A stretch of 35,522 nucleotides of DNA. It comes from Priapulus caudatus. Lineage: Eukaryota; Priapulida; Priapulimorpha; Priapulimorphida; Priapulidae. The notes beneath the pieces were generated by a model. It searched no databases, had not been told where the DNA came from, and worked only from the letters and a program-made list of their open reading frames with translations. Both the position numbers and the translations under genes were made by a program. Positions 1 to 10,704 of this stretch are shown piece after piece. The stretch covers positions 145,149 through 180,670 of the forward strand of contig NW_014577122.1 in assembly GCF_000485595.1 (NCBI RefSeq), given 5' to 3'. Position 1 is the first letter of the stretch; each line of letters starts with the position of its first letter.

Positions 1-26
1 AAAAAAAAAAAAAAAAAAAAGAAAAG
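1..26. repeat. poly-A run at window edge
   Basis: Twenty consecutive A, then G, four A and a short G run. It may be the tail of a retroposed element lying outside the window, or a simple homopolymer. Nothing upstream is visible to decide. Confidence 0.8.
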
Positions 27-127
27 GGGGGCTATTATAAGAAATTTCTCACCCTATGTTAATGTACAGATCTACAACCCATAACACCCGACAATCAGCG
101 GAGCTCACGTTCAAATTCATTCGCGCC

Positions 128-1195
128 CCACGAGATCAGACAAGGGTCATCGCTATTATCTGTAGGGCTCTCCGCCCACCTTCGTCTGCTTCTGCTGGCT
201 GCTGTCTGCTGCTGTCTCTGCAGTCTCTGCTGCTGCTGCTGCTGCTAGCGCGAGACGTGATTCTCCTGCAGCTTCATCGCACACTCTCCGCCTATAGATG
301 CTTCGGCTCTCTCGCTGGCCTCCAGCGCCGCTATAGGATGCTTCGCTCTCGCTGCCCTGCCACCGCCGCCTATACGATGCTGTCCTCCTGCGCTGCTCCC
401 CCGCCGCCTTACTGAATCGGGAAGCTGCTGGTAAACACGGGTTCATTTCCCCGCCGTCCCCGAATTGCCGCGGCCTATTCAAGTGTCAATTTCAACGGCA
501 TCGCGTCCGCACTGCAATGCGAAATCCGGTCACGCCGGAGGCTAGCGTCACTCAACAGCCGGGGCTTCAATGGGCAGCAATTTCGCCAGCATAGTCCACT
601 CTACGGTTTACCCCCCACAACCCCTGCATACGTACGTACGCTCTCGTAAATCAACACTCTCTGTTCACTGCTAATGCAAGCGAAGGAGGTCCAATAAGGC
701 GCTCGCAGGAGAACTTGCAAGAAGCTTGCAAGTCGTAATTGCGCAATTTTAGGCCAACGTCCATCGGCGATAGGAAAAGCAGCTCGTTGGCTATGGAGCA
801 GCGAGATAAGTCTGGGCCACAAAGAAAGCTTAAAACTGCCGCAAACGATCACACAATTTTGCATTAGCGCTCCTGTGAAAAAGATCGTTAGATTATATCG
901 CTGAATAACGTTGTGTTATATAGTACGCATGCCGTCATGGCTGTTCGTGGGATGTGTGAGATAGATTAGAGTGCCTGCGTGTGGCGTTGAACATCTCTAA
1001 TAGCAAATATCAGTGATGAACTCTGTGTACTCGACATACTCAAGCAGATGGCTGAGGCAAGCAATTTGCATCACACAGCGGCCTGGCCTCTTCATAACTC
1101 TGTGCATAGGCTTCGTTAATGCTGTTTAACTACACACGAATACAATTGAATGAATACTCGCACGTACGTCACGGCAAACGACTCCGGCACACACG
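128..1195 (-). repeat. 1.7 kb module, copy A, left half (inverted)
   Basis: Reading the reverse complement of this stretch reproduces about 9005-10020 in order: the GT/CGTG-rich edge, the block around the TGCACAGAGTTATGA motif, a TACGTACGTAC stretch, the block ending in CCAGCAGCTTCCCGATTCA, degenerate copies of the 35 bp GC-rich minisatellite, the CAG-rich tract, and a short stretch equal to about 9985-10020. Matching is strong but interrupted by many 1-2 base indels. No frame stays open across it and both copies are stop-rich, so I see no gene. It is best described as an inverted copy of a dispersed repeat or duplicated segment. Confidence 0.85.
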
Positions 1196-1198
1196 CGC

Positions 1199-1300
1199 AT
1201 ATATATATATATAATACTATCTATCTATATATATGATAGCACATATAAGCAGTAATATATATATATATATATATACTATATATATATATATGATATCTAT
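1199..1300. repeat. AT dinucleotide microsatellite
   Basis: Runs of TATATA broken by ACTATCTATC and GATAGCAC interruptions. It lies exactly at the junction between the inverted left half and the direct right half of the copy A module. The intact copy has a similar AT tract at its left edge (8943-9012), so this tract appears to have been carried along by the inversion. Confidence 0.85.
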
Positions 1301-1304
1301 CGTA

Positions 1305-1306
1305 TA

Positions 1307-1340
<34 letters not shown>

Positions 1341-2030
1341 ACAAGGCGAGAGCCGCTACAATAATACATGACCCTTGCTGATCTGTGCGCGTGTGACGTC
1401 ATGCGGGGGGGTCTGTGCGCGTGTGACGTCATGCGGGGAATCTGTGTGTGTGTGACGTCGGTCGGAAGTCTCCAAATTCTAGATAACGGCATTCCACTTG
1501 GTTTCCGCGAGACACACTTCTATGCCGCTCTACCTCGGTTAGATTAACACATGCATTGCTGTTGAACTCTAACCCCCCTCTCTCTCTCTGTCCATCCCTC
1601 TTTCTCTGTCCGTCTGTCTTTCTCGCTTTCTCTCACTCTCCCAACTGTCTCTACCTGTCTCTCACGCTTTCACTGTTCCCTCCCCTGTTCGTATGTAACC
1701 CCAGCATCCCATATTAGCGGGCGTTTTCCCGCAGGTATGTTTTCGCTTTCTCGTAACTGGATTGCTCGAGTTCCGATAGACAAACAGTGAATTGTGAGCA
1801 GTGTGCAAATCGTGGAAAAGCAATCGCATTTTGCCGACGGGCGGTTTCATTCAACACATTGCCGGCACGACCGTCGGCAAATATTGCCCCGCCCCACGCT
1901 CGTCGCAGAATCGCCGACGCAAATAGAGACACTTGTACAACCAGCGGTCAACAGCAGTCGCTCGAGCGAACCCTCAGCTAGACTTTGATGCTGCTGGCCT
2001 GGAAATCGCCCAGTTTTGTCCGAGGTATAA
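1305..2030 (+). repeat. 1.7 kb module, copy A, right half (direct)
   Basis: Collinear with about 9945-10686 on the same strand: a CAG run, then the GAGCCGCTACAATAAT-type stretch, three TGACGTC motifs, a block with TTCTAGATAACGGCATTCC, a CT-rich stretch, a CCCATATTAGCGGGCG segment with a TTTCCCGC motif, and an end at CCGAGGTATAA. After that point the two copies diverge completely, giving a sharp right boundary. CpG is frequent in the last 200 bases. The CpG content, TGACGTCA and TTTCCCGC motifs are promoter-like, but no downstream gene is seen in either copy. Confidence 0.85.
1394..1460 (+). promoter_or_regulatory. triple TGACGTCA/G (CRE-like) cluster, copy A
   Basis: TGACGTCA at 1394-1401 and 1424-1431 and TGACGTCG at 1453-1460, about 30 bp apart, inside a short tandem repeat of the form GTGTGACGTCATGCGGGG. 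TGACGTCA is the established cAMP-response-element core bound by CREB/ATF bZIP proteins. The motif is seen directly; any regulatory role is inference, because the spacing also follows simply from a 30 bp tandem unit. Confidence 0.35.
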
Positions 2031-3372
2031 CCGGGATTCGGCGCGGCGCACGCGGGCGGGGAATGCACCGTCGTGCGGAAAACAAACACTCGCAGGAGAA
2101 AGAGAGAGAGAGAGAGAGAGAGAAAAACCTCGCTCCAAACATAATCCGCTAAGTTAGTTATAGCCGCAGGCGTGTCGCGCTATTGTCGTTCATCTAGATG
2201 GCAGCGGTGAGATAGGATAAGATTACATAAGATAAGTTGAAGCATGGCAAGACAGCGTTAGTTAGTGTAAGGTTTGGTGAGTCGAGGTAAGATACGTAGA
2301 AACAAGACAACGCAGATCGAATTAATGCGACTTGAGTGACGTGACGTGAGCTCACGAGATAGTGTGTGTGTGAGATGAGGTGGGGTATAAACTATTAAGG
2401 ATTGCGCGCCTGCAGTATTCGGCCCTATTGCGTACGCCACGGGCTATATTTGCAGAGAGCTGAGCGTGAGGAGATGGAATAGTAGAGATCAGAGAATTCC
2501 TTACCACCTGAGAATAGACGTTTCATCGATGCTTTTAGTCGCGATGCAGCTAGTTTACCCCGCGTTGCTGTGTGTGTTTGTGTGTGTATTATGTTTGCGT
2601 GTGTGCACATATATATTCATTCATTCATTCACCGCATGTATTATATGTGCTCGCATTCACCGATGAGCTTGGCTCTGTAACGCGAGCATAAATCGACGTT
2701 TTACATAAAGCTATATTTCGTAGCAGTGTTGTGACAGGCTCTCTGTAGGCTGCAGCTATTACCCGTGCGTCGAGCTATATTTTACCTGGCAGCTGATGTA
2801 TCCGGGGGACGCAATCAAGCAGTGCATAATATCAATAATATGGCTTGCCGTGGGGCCAGAATCTGAAATTTGCTGTACACGACGAAGGGAGGGGGTAAGA
2901 TTACAGCGTGCAGCCATTGCAAAGCCGCGCGACAGTTAATTATACACCCATAATTAGGCGGAAAACGCACCTAGACTGGCGACCAGTCTCAACTATTCCC
3001 ATCGCCACTGTGATATAGAGAAACAGCGTCGAGTGTCCATCCATCCAGGAAGAGAAACACGGTAGTGGCGACATGTATTTATATTTTATTATATTTGCTA
3101 TTGTATTTCTTATCCGGGATTCATCCCACATCGCTCTCCATCCATTTCTATTGCTCCTCCGATGAGAACAAATCCATGAGAATCCCACCGATGCTGGAGT
3201 CGAGCTAGAGAAGCAGACGGAGCTCCCCACGCGCGGGGCGGATGGTAGCGACGTTGTCGGCCATCTATGTTCGCATTGGAGATCGTAATTGCACGTGGCC
3301 CGTGGCCGGAGGTGCGCGTCTTTGTGAGAGTAAACGGCTTTATCGTCGAGGTACACCGTAATGATGGGGAGT

Positions 3373-3375
<3 letters not shown>
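2031..3375. other. unassigned non-coding stretch
   Basis: Starts where the 1.7 kb module ends. Holds a (GA) run at 2099-2124, a GATAAGATTACATAAGATAAG stretch split by a few changes around 2214-2240, a GTGTGTTTGTGTGTGTAT-type patch near 2569-2590 and a CATTCATTCATTCA tract near 2617-2631. No open frame resembles a known protein and no RNA fold was recognised. Confidence 0.5.

Positions 3376-3453
<78 letters not shown>
3376..3453 (+). repeat. (AG)39 microsatellite
   Basis: Uninterrupted AG dinucleotide run. Open frames here on both strands (Arg-Glu on plus, Ser-Leu on minus) are only translations of the repeat. Confidence 0.97.
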
Positions 3454-3455
<2 letters not shown>

Positions 3456-3519
3456 CGCTAGCACGACCAACGCTCACAGATGTCGGCTGAATTCGACTTG
3501 CTGATCAGCCCCTGTGAGG

Positions 3520-3656
3520 AACGCGCACACACGCGCGCACGCACGCACGAACGCGCACACGAACGCGCACACTCACCTTAGTATATATAGTATACTATAT
3601 ATATTTATATATATATATATATATCATATTATTATTTATATATTTATATATATAGC
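3520..3656. repeat. CGCACA-rich then AT-rich microsatellites
   Basis: A run of ACGCGCACACG-like units (about 3520-3572) passes directly into a TATATA tract (about 3580-3656) with short interruptions. Both parts alternate purine and pyrimidine. Confidence 0.85.
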
Positions 3657-4095
3657 GTCTCATTGAGATTTTAAAAGATTAAATTGATGGGTTATTGCCG
3701 CCGCAGTTTTGCATTTTATAGATATCTTAGGGAACGACATCACACACAATATCTTGTGATTAGTGAGAGTAGTTGCACAAGTCGCCAGAACGAATTCGGG
3801 TGGATATTGAAGTTTCAATTGGATATTTAGGATATTAAATGTTTCAAACAGTTGCACATTGGATAGTTCGGGCTATGGGCTCTCTGTCGGTGTCGTTTAA
3901 TGTCTGTATCGTTATGGTACATGTACAGTCAGTATAGAGAGCGTGGTTTATTGTATCTGAGGGTATCCCTGGACCGAAGGCGAGACTCTCATTTGCCCTG
4001 TAGCATCATCAGATGTTTCATGGCGTTGCCTCAACTTCTCTATTCTATTCGTTCGTGTGTGTTCTATCTATTTATCTCTTATTTCTGCTTTTTCT
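3657..4095. other. unassigned non-coding stretch
   Basis: AT-moderate sequence with no repeat structure and no recognisable coding frame. Confidence 0.45.
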
Positions 4096-4252
4096 TCTCA
4101 TTCTCCCTCTCTCTCTCTCTTCTCTTATCTCTCTATTCTCTCTCTTCGTCTCTCTCTCTGTGCTTATCTGCTATCTGCTTTCTCTTCTCTCTCTTCAGCT
4201 TCTCTCTTCTCATCTTTCTCTCTCTCCACACATCTCTCTCTCTCTGCTTCAG
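4096..4252 (+). repeat. CT-rich pyrimidine tract
   Basis: Imperfect CTCTCT with occasional T and A interruptions. It ends in TCTGCTTCAG followed by GTGTATGCG, which resembles a splice acceptor. The frame after it runs into the next tandem repeat, so an exon is not supported. Confidence 0.85.
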
Positions 4253-4314
4253 GTGTATGCGATGCATGAACTTAACGAGCGACGTTGATATCACCTGCCG
4301 ACGTCGAGATTCGT

Positions 4315-4668
4315 GTTATATCTTCATACGTGCTGCTAGCTTGTTAAGAATCTCATATGCTGTAGCTTGTTAGATCTTCATCGTGCTGGTACGGCGTGTT
4401 AGTATTATCAGTTGCTGTTAGTCTGTTAGATTCTATGCGTATGCTAGCTTGTTTAGAATCTTATTCGTTTCCTGCTTGCTAGCTTGTTTAGATCTACTGT
4501 TGTGGCTGCTTGTTAGTTTCATGTCGTGCTAGGTGCTTGTTAGATATCTCAGTCGTAGGTGTGCGTTTTAGAATTCATCGTGCTGCTGCTTGTTAGATTA
4601 TGACATCTGTGCTGCCTAGCTTGATTAGAATTCATGTTGTGCTGCTTGTTTGATTTTACTTTGTTCAT
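4315..4668 (+). repeat. degenerate ~30 bp tandem repeat (GCTTGTTAGA family)
   Basis: About a dozen copies of a unit built from TTCATCGTGCTGCTAGC and TTGTTAGAAT, spaced roughly 22-35 bp with frequent indels. Each copy can be followed by its TTGTTAGA or TTGTTTAGA core. Array edges are fuzzy: the unit decays into TGTTCATGTTCGTCG at the right. Confidence 0.75.
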
Positions 4669-4939
4669 GTTCGTCGATAGCCGATCAATCTGTGCTCGTC
4701 GCAGAAATTTTCGGTGATCGCTCTGTACTTGCCGCTATGCATCCCTGTGCTTCACGGGAGATTTTCTGCTTCTGTCGCTTCGTTGCTGTCTACGCATGTC
4801 TCTACAGGAGAGCGGCAATCTACGACTAATTCGTGTAGGAAAAAGCGCTAGCGCAAATTATGGTCCTACTATGACGGCGCTCTGAAATGGCACGGTGGTT
4901 GCCCTTACACACGAGCGGTGACTTCCACGAGCTGCCCGT

Positions 4940-6105
4940 AATCTTACTGCTCTGATGCTGCTGTTTGCTGATTGTCTTGGTCTACTATACTGCTTGCTGT
5001 GTGCTTGCTGTGCTGCTGCTACTTGCTGTCTGGCTGCTGCTGTGCATGCTATGTGATGCTGTTGCTCTGCTGTGCTACATGTATGGTTTGCTGACTACTG
5101 TGCTGCTTCCTGCTCCTGCTCATGCTGTGTGTCTACTGCTTGTGCTACTGCTTTGTATATTGCTGGTTTAGTCGTGCTGCTTGTGTCGCTTGTACTTGTG
5201 TGTAACTGTTGCTCTGCGTACTGGCTGTTGCTATACTACTTGCTTGGCGATGTGCTCTGCTGATTAGTGCTGACTGGCTACTGCTGCCTGCTACTGCTGC
5301 TGCTGCTGCTGCTACTGTTGCTGCTTGCTACTGTGTAGTGCTGATGCTCTGCTGCTGTTACTGCTTGCTTGTTGCTGCTGCTATGCTGTCTGTTTATTGG
5401 TGTGTACTGTGATTGCTTGCCTGTGCTAACTGCTGTCTGCCTGCTACGTGCTGCTACTGCTGCTGCTCTGCTGTGCTGCTGCTGCTGGTCTGCTGCTTTG
5501 CTACGTTAGGCTGTTGTACTACTGCTGTTGCCTATCTGTGCTGCTGCTGCTATGGCTAGGCTTGCTATATGCTTGCTACTGCTGTATTACTGGTTTTTGG
5601 GGGCTTGCTACTGCTGTTGCTCTACGTACTGTGCGGTGCTGCTGCTTGGCTGTTAGTGCTGCCTGTAGTGTTGCTGCTTAATGCTTAACTGTTACTGAAT
5701 GTGCTACTGTGCTTATCTGTGGCTGTGTGCTGCTGATGCTTACTATTGCTAGTGTGTGCTGCTGTATGTGCTTGCTGTCTGCTATGTCTTCTTGTAGTGT
5801 TGGCTGCTGTGCTAATTGCTGTTGCTTGTTGCGGACTGTAGTGCTGATTGCTGCTAACTGTCTTATGCTGCTGCTGGCTGCTAGTGCTGCTGTGCTTGCT
5901 TCTGTATGTACTGTGTGCTGTGTTACTTGCTGGCTGCTCTGCTTACTTGCTACTGCTGTATCTATTGCTGCTTCTGTATGCTATTGCTGTTGTTGCTGTA
6001 TGCCTCCTGGCTGCTATGTCTTTGCTGCTGCTACTGCTAGTGCTATTGCTACTGCTGTCTGCTACTCTATGCTGATTCTGCTTCTCTCCTTGTCTCCTGT
6101 CCTGC
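4940..6105 (+). repeat. 1.1 kb degenerate CTG/GCT-rich tract
   Basis: Dominated by CTGCTG, TGCTACTG, TGTGCTG and TTGCTG strings on the plus strand, with no fixed phase: indels shift the triplet every few tens of bases. Cys/Leu-rich and Ala/Val-rich frames of 60-170 codons here are repeat translations. It looks like a heavily eroded relative of the phase-locked array at 26412-27205. Confidence 0.9.
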
Positions 6106-6264
6106 TGTATACTGATATGATTACCGCAGCGATAATTCAGTGGTTCGGAAGAACAAACTGCCTATCATTACGTATTATAATCGTGAAGAACGATATTGTA
6201 TACAATGGAGAGAGGTCTTGCATGTACTGATAGGAGAGAAGGAACGGAAGGTTGGGCGGACACG

Positions 6265-6300
6265 GTATTATATATATTTATTATCTTATATTATATCATG
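6265..6300. repeat. short AT-rich tract
   Basis: TATTATATATATTTATTATC-like sequence of about 35 bases between two ordinary stretches. Confidence 0.7.
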
Positions 6301-6407
6301 AGAGAGTAGATAGGCGAGGAGGATATTTCCCACGATCGCGTGATATACATTGATAACGCTGGTTGCTAGCGTTTCGGTTCACTCCCGCTGCGGACGCAGC
6401 GCATTTC

Positions 6408-6645
6408 TCTCAGCAGCAGCAGCAGCAAGCTCGGCAGTAGGCGCGCCTTCAGTAACTAGGCGAATCGATCATCAGCAGAGTAGCAGCAGCATCATCATAT
6501 CAGCGTCAGCAGCGGCGCAGCAGAGCAGGTAGCAGCAGCAGCCGATATCAGCAGCAGCGCGGAGCAGCTAGGCTTGGGCATTAGCAGGCAGCAGCAGCTA
6601 GCCAAGGCAGCAGCAGCAGTAACAGCAGCAGCAGCGTGGCGTCGA
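6408..6645 (+). repeat. CAG/AGC-rich region
   Basis: Repeated CAGCAG and AGCAGC runs with short unique interruptions (for example CTCGGCAGTAGGCGCGCC). Orientation is opposite to the 4940-6105 tract, so the two regions could pair as partly complementary strands. Ser/Ala-rich frames are repeat translations. Confidence 0.85.
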
Positions 6646-7510
6646 TGGCTGGCGGCAGGCACGGATGGTCGGCCGCGTGATGAAGAGCGGCAGTGATTGT
6701 GTATGCAGGTGATGCGACGACGACGATGACATATCGTGACATCGATGATATTACCTGTGAGGTGGTCACGCGGCATCTGCGCGCGTTACGTCATATGATA
6801 TCCTGTTCATTGTTCGCGCCGTGGTTTCGCGGCAGGTGCAATGTAATTTGCATATCCTTATCGTGGTTTACAGCTGGTTCGCCCATGCTCGCTTTATTGT
6901 TCTACGGTGTTCTAATAGCATGCGAAATTAGGGTTGCGTGTTGCGGTGCAACGATAAAAACGCGATAAATCGTAAAAAAGTACGGGGTTCGTCAAATATT
7001 GCTTTGCGAAATTACGTTTTCGATTCAAGCAGGGAGATCGTGTTGCGATGAAACGAGTCGTTTTCAAATTGTCAACCGTTTCTTCGCGACATTTATATGA
7101 GAAATATGCCCGGATTGTCGTGTGTACGCGTAATGTTACAATGTCAACGCTGCAAGATAATTTAAATGCAAATTAAAAAGAAAAAACGAAAATCTACAAT
7201 ACTCGCATTAATCGTGTTTAGAGCGAGTTCGAGCGAAGCAGCTGTGGAAATAGGGTTCTTTACTTCTGAGCTGGCATTCAATGGAATCGGGATCAGCTTC
7301 ATGCGACGTGCATCCGAGACGCCTCGTGAACGATAAAGCCGCGTATTACTGGCGGCATCGAATGATCTGTCGCCGCCATCGTCGCTCTCCGTGGAGATAT
7401 TAAGCTATATATCGACCTTGAGCGTGGATGCACAGCCACGCGGTGGCAGCCTTCATGCATTCATCCCTGAAACATATCGGCTAGCCGTGGTCGCTCACGC
7501 ACCAACAGTA
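6646..7510. other. unassigned non-coding stretch
   Basis: Mixed-composition sequence, CpG-containing at both ends, with no tandem structure. The only notable open frame (6693-6968, 91 codons) has no recognisable domain, signal peptide or membrane segment and is not called. Confidence 0.45.
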
Positions 7511-7514
7511 TAAA

Positions 7515-7742
7515 GACTGCGCGCGTGTGTGCGTGTGTGCGTGTGTGCGTGTACACAGACTGCGCGCGTGTGTGTGCGTGCACAATGACTGCGCGCGTGT
7601 GTGCGTGTACAGAGACTGCGCGCGTGTGTGCGTGTGTGCGTGTGTGCGTGTACACAGACTGCGCGGCGCCGTGTTGTCGCTGCGTGCACAATGGCACGTG
7701 CGGCGGCTGTGCTGGTGTACAGAGACTGCGCGCGCGTCATGC
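7515..7742 (+). repeat. GT-rich minisatellite (ACTGCGCGCGTGTG family)
   Basis: At least five units begin with ACTGCGCGCGTG and continue with GTGCGTGTGTGCGTGTACAC or GTGCGTGCACAATG variants. Starts are near 7517, 7559, 7588, 7615 and 7658, with decayed units to about 7735. Much of it alternates purine and pyrimidine, a composition that favours left-handed DNA. Open frames on both strands (Cys-Val or His-Thr-Arg) come from the array. Confidence 0.85.
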
Positions 7743-8940
7743 GCTGCACAGACATCGTCCCGGTGATACCTCCAGCGGGTACTTTAGCATGAAAATTACT
7801 ACTGCATGCAAGCTCCGCGATATTAGTAATGAATAATACTACGGGTACTCCCACACCGCAGTGACCCGCGCATTACTAAAAAGGCTGAGTGGCAAAAAGT
7901 GACATTTAGCAATTGGAAATCAAAGTAATTTATTGTTGGTCTCCTGATCGCAGAGAGTAAAATGCTATTTTAATGAAGGCGGCTTATGTTCGCGAATGTG
8001 TATCAGCGGCCAGTGTGAACGAGAACCGGTAAAATTATGTCACGCATTATATTCCGCGACGCGCATCTCGACCACGTATGCGAGGTAAACGTGCGGTGTG
8101 CGTGGTGATGTTGGTGGTGCCGTGCGTGCTGTGCGTGCAGTGAGTGGCCGTGCGTGCAGTGCGTGTGGGTGCGATTACAAGGGTCACTACACTGACAATA
8201 AATATATACGTCCGTGCGTTAGTTTTTTCGCTTGCTAAAGAATGCATAAAGTTGGGCGGACGTTTCATTGACGTGTCGCGCTGTGTCGCTTGGAGAAGAT
8301 CCGCCAGGACGCACGAAGCTATATAGCATTAATAATAGATCGTCCAGTACTAGGCCGGCCAGCCCACATTTCAACTTTCAATCACTCTGTCCTCTGCGCG
8401 ATTAGTGTATATATATGGCACAGTGTGTTCCAGCAACTGCACATCTACTGGCCTTCTCCCACAACCACAAGTATACTTGCCAGTCGGCTGGGCTTATTTC
8501 CGTCTTCTTACAAGGCCAATCAATTACTTCTACATTCCCGGCAGTCAATCGCGCACGTTCCATCGAAAATACTAATAATTTATGGCTAGTCTCCGCGCGT
8601 GACCAGATGCCTGCGCTCACGCACTGATGTCGGCACGCTGGTGCATGATGGCTGAGCTTTCTATATGGCATCACGTACATATCTTCGCTCCTCTCTCTTA
8701 CTTCCACGTCTCAGCGCCACCTCCTGAAAACGCCTTTCGATTTGGAACAGAAAGCAGCGCGAGGTCCGTCCGCAATCGCGATAACAAATCAATGAAGCAT
8801 CCATTGCATTATAGACACGCTTACCCGGCTTGCAACATGAAGACATTTTGAAGGTATATCGCTATTCGTGGCAACTGGAGGATGTCCTGTTAGTAGGCGC
8901 GACAATAACATGCAATTGTCAGTGTAATATTATACGATAG
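7743..8940. other. unassigned non-coding stretch
   Basis: No tandem repeats except a GTGCGTGCAGTG patch at 8100-8170. Several 60-100 codon frames overlap each other on both strands between 8290 and 8850. None has a recognisable domain, and overlap on both strands argues against coding. Confidence 0.45.
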
Positions 8941-8942
8941 AT

Positions 8943-9045
8943 ATCATATATATATATATAGTATATATATATATATATATATTATGTATATGTATATGTG
9001 TATATATATATGCGCGTGTGTGCGCGAGCGTGCGTGCGTACGTGC
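8943..9045. repeat. AT then GTGCGTGC microsatellites
   Basis: TATATA runs change into GTATATGTGTATA and then GCGTGTGTGCGCGAGCGTGC. It marks the left edge of the intact 1.7 kb module. Confidence 0.85.
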
Positions 9046-9743
9046 GCGTATTCATTCACTTGCGTGTAGTTAAAAGCATTAGCGAAGCCATGCACAGAGT
9101 TATGAGAGGCCACTGCCCGCTGTGTGATGCAATTGCTTGCCTCCGCATCTGTTGCGTATGTCGAGTACACAGAGTCATACTGATATTTGTATTAGAGAGT
9201 TCAACGCCACACGCAGCACTCTATTCTATCTCACACATCCCACTAACAGCCATGACGGCTGTCGTACTATAACACAACTTTATTCAGCGATATAATCTAA
9301 CATCATTTTTCACAGGAGCGTAATCAAAATTGTGTTATCTTTGCGGCAGTTTTAAGACTTCCTTTATGGCCAGATTATCTCGCTGCTCCCATAGCAACGG
9401 AGCTGTTTTCCTCGCCCGTGACGTTGGCTAAAATTGGCAATTACGACTTGCAGCTTTTGCAGGTTCTCCTGCGAGCGCCTTATTTGGCCTCCTTCGCTTG
9501 CATTAGCAGTGACAGAGAGTGTGTGATTTACGAGAAGCGTACGTACGTACTGCAGGGGTTGTGGGGTAAACCGTAAGTGGACTATGCTGGGAAATTGCTG
9601 CCATTGAAGCCCCGGTGTGACGCTACCTCCGGTGACCGGATTTCGCTGAGTGCGGACGGATGCGTGAAATGACATTTAATAGGCGCGGCAATTCGGCGGC
9701 GGGGAAATGAACCCGTGTTTACCAGCAGCTTCCCGATTCAGTA

Positions 9744-9854
9744 AGGCGGCGGTGGAGGCAGCGAGAGGAAGCATCTATAGGCGGCGGTGGAGGCAGCGAG
9801 AGGAAGCATCTATAGGCGGCGGTGGAGGCAGCGAGAGGAAGCATCTATAGGCGG
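9744..9854 (+). repeat. 35 bp GC-rich minisatellite, three copies
   Basis: Three identical consecutive units at 9744-9778, 9779-9813 and 9814-9848, beginning AGGCGGCGGTGGAGGCAGCG, plus a partial fourth. Degenerate reverse-complement copies lie at about 285-410 in copy A, where the units have lost their identity through indels. Confidence 0.95.
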
Positions 9855-10026
9855 AGAGTGTGCGATGTTGAAGTGCAGCGAGAATCCACTCTTTCGCCTA
9901 GCAGCAGCAGCCAGCACGGCAGCAGCCAGAGACTGCAGCAGACAGCAGCAGCAGAAGCGAGACGAAGTGGGCGGAGAGCCGCTTACAATAATAGCGATGA
10001 CCCTTGCTGATCTCGTCGCAGGCGTG

Positions 10027-10096
10027 TGACGTCAATGCGGGGGGGTCTTCGTGCCGTGTGACGTCATTGCGAGGGAATCTGTTTGGTGTGACGTCG
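10027..10096 (+). promoter_or_regulatory. triple TGACGTCA/G (CRE-like) cluster, copy B
   Basis: TGACGTCA at 10027-10034 and 10059-10066 and TGACGTCG at 10089-10096. The octamers are intact although the bases between them differ from copy A by several indels. That is the pattern expected if the motif were under constraint, but three sites in one repeat pair is a small sample. Confidence 0.35.
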
Positions 10097-10704
10097 GTCG
10101 GACAGTCTCAAATTCTAGATAACGGGCATTCCACTTGGTTCCGCGAGACACCTCTATGCGCTCTACCTCGCGTTAGATCAACACATGCATTAGCTGTTGA
10201 ACCTCTAACCCCCCTCGCTGCTCTCTGTCCATCCCTCTTTCTCGGTCCCGTCTTCGTCTCGCTTTCTCTCACTCTCCCAGCAGCGTCTCTACCGTCTCTC
10301 ACGGCTTTCACTGTTCCCTCCCCTGTTCGTAATGGAACCCCAGCATCCCATATTTAAGCGGGCCGTGTTTCCCGCAGTATGTTTCGCTCTCGTAACTGCG
10401 AGGTTGCCTCGAGCTTCCGATAGCAACAAACAGTGAATTGTTAGGCAGTGTGCAAATCCGCTGCGAAAAGCAATCGCATTTTGCCCGACGAAGCGTGTTT
10501 CACTTCAACACATTGCCGGCGACGACCGTCGGCAAAATATCTGCCCCGCCCACGCTCGTCGCAGAATCGCCGACGCAAATAGCAGACACTTGTACAACCA
10601 CGGTCACAGCCAGTCGCTCGCAGCGAACCCTAGCTAGCTTTGATGCTGCTGGCCTCCGAAATCGCCCAGTTTTGTCCGAGGTATAATGCGGTCTGCCTGC
10701 TCAC

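Larger units (their letters stand above)
9005..10686 (+). repeat. 1.7 kb module, copy B (intact order)
   Basis: This copy contains in one orientation the two halves that are split and partly inverted at 128-2030. The left part (9005-10020) matches 128-1195 in reverse complement and the right part (9945-10686) matches 1305-2030 directly. Right boundary is at CCGAGGTATAA, immediately before the palindromic array. Internal parts: a 35 bp minisatellite, a CAG-rich tract, three TGACGTC motifs, a CT-rich stretch and a CpG-rich end. No terminal inverted repeats, target duplications or transposase-like frame were seen. It could be a segmental duplication or a non-autonomous element. Confidence 0.85.

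Noticed and set aside
4230-4373. Splice-acceptor-like CTTCAG with an open frame after it
   Set aside because: The acceptor is part of a CT microsatellite and the frame runs directly into a degenerate tandem repeat.
4315-4668. CRISPR-like array
   Set aside because: Units are degenerate, irregularly spaced and lack unique spacers between identical repeats; the genome is eukaryotic. The same applies to the minisatellites at 23526-23962.
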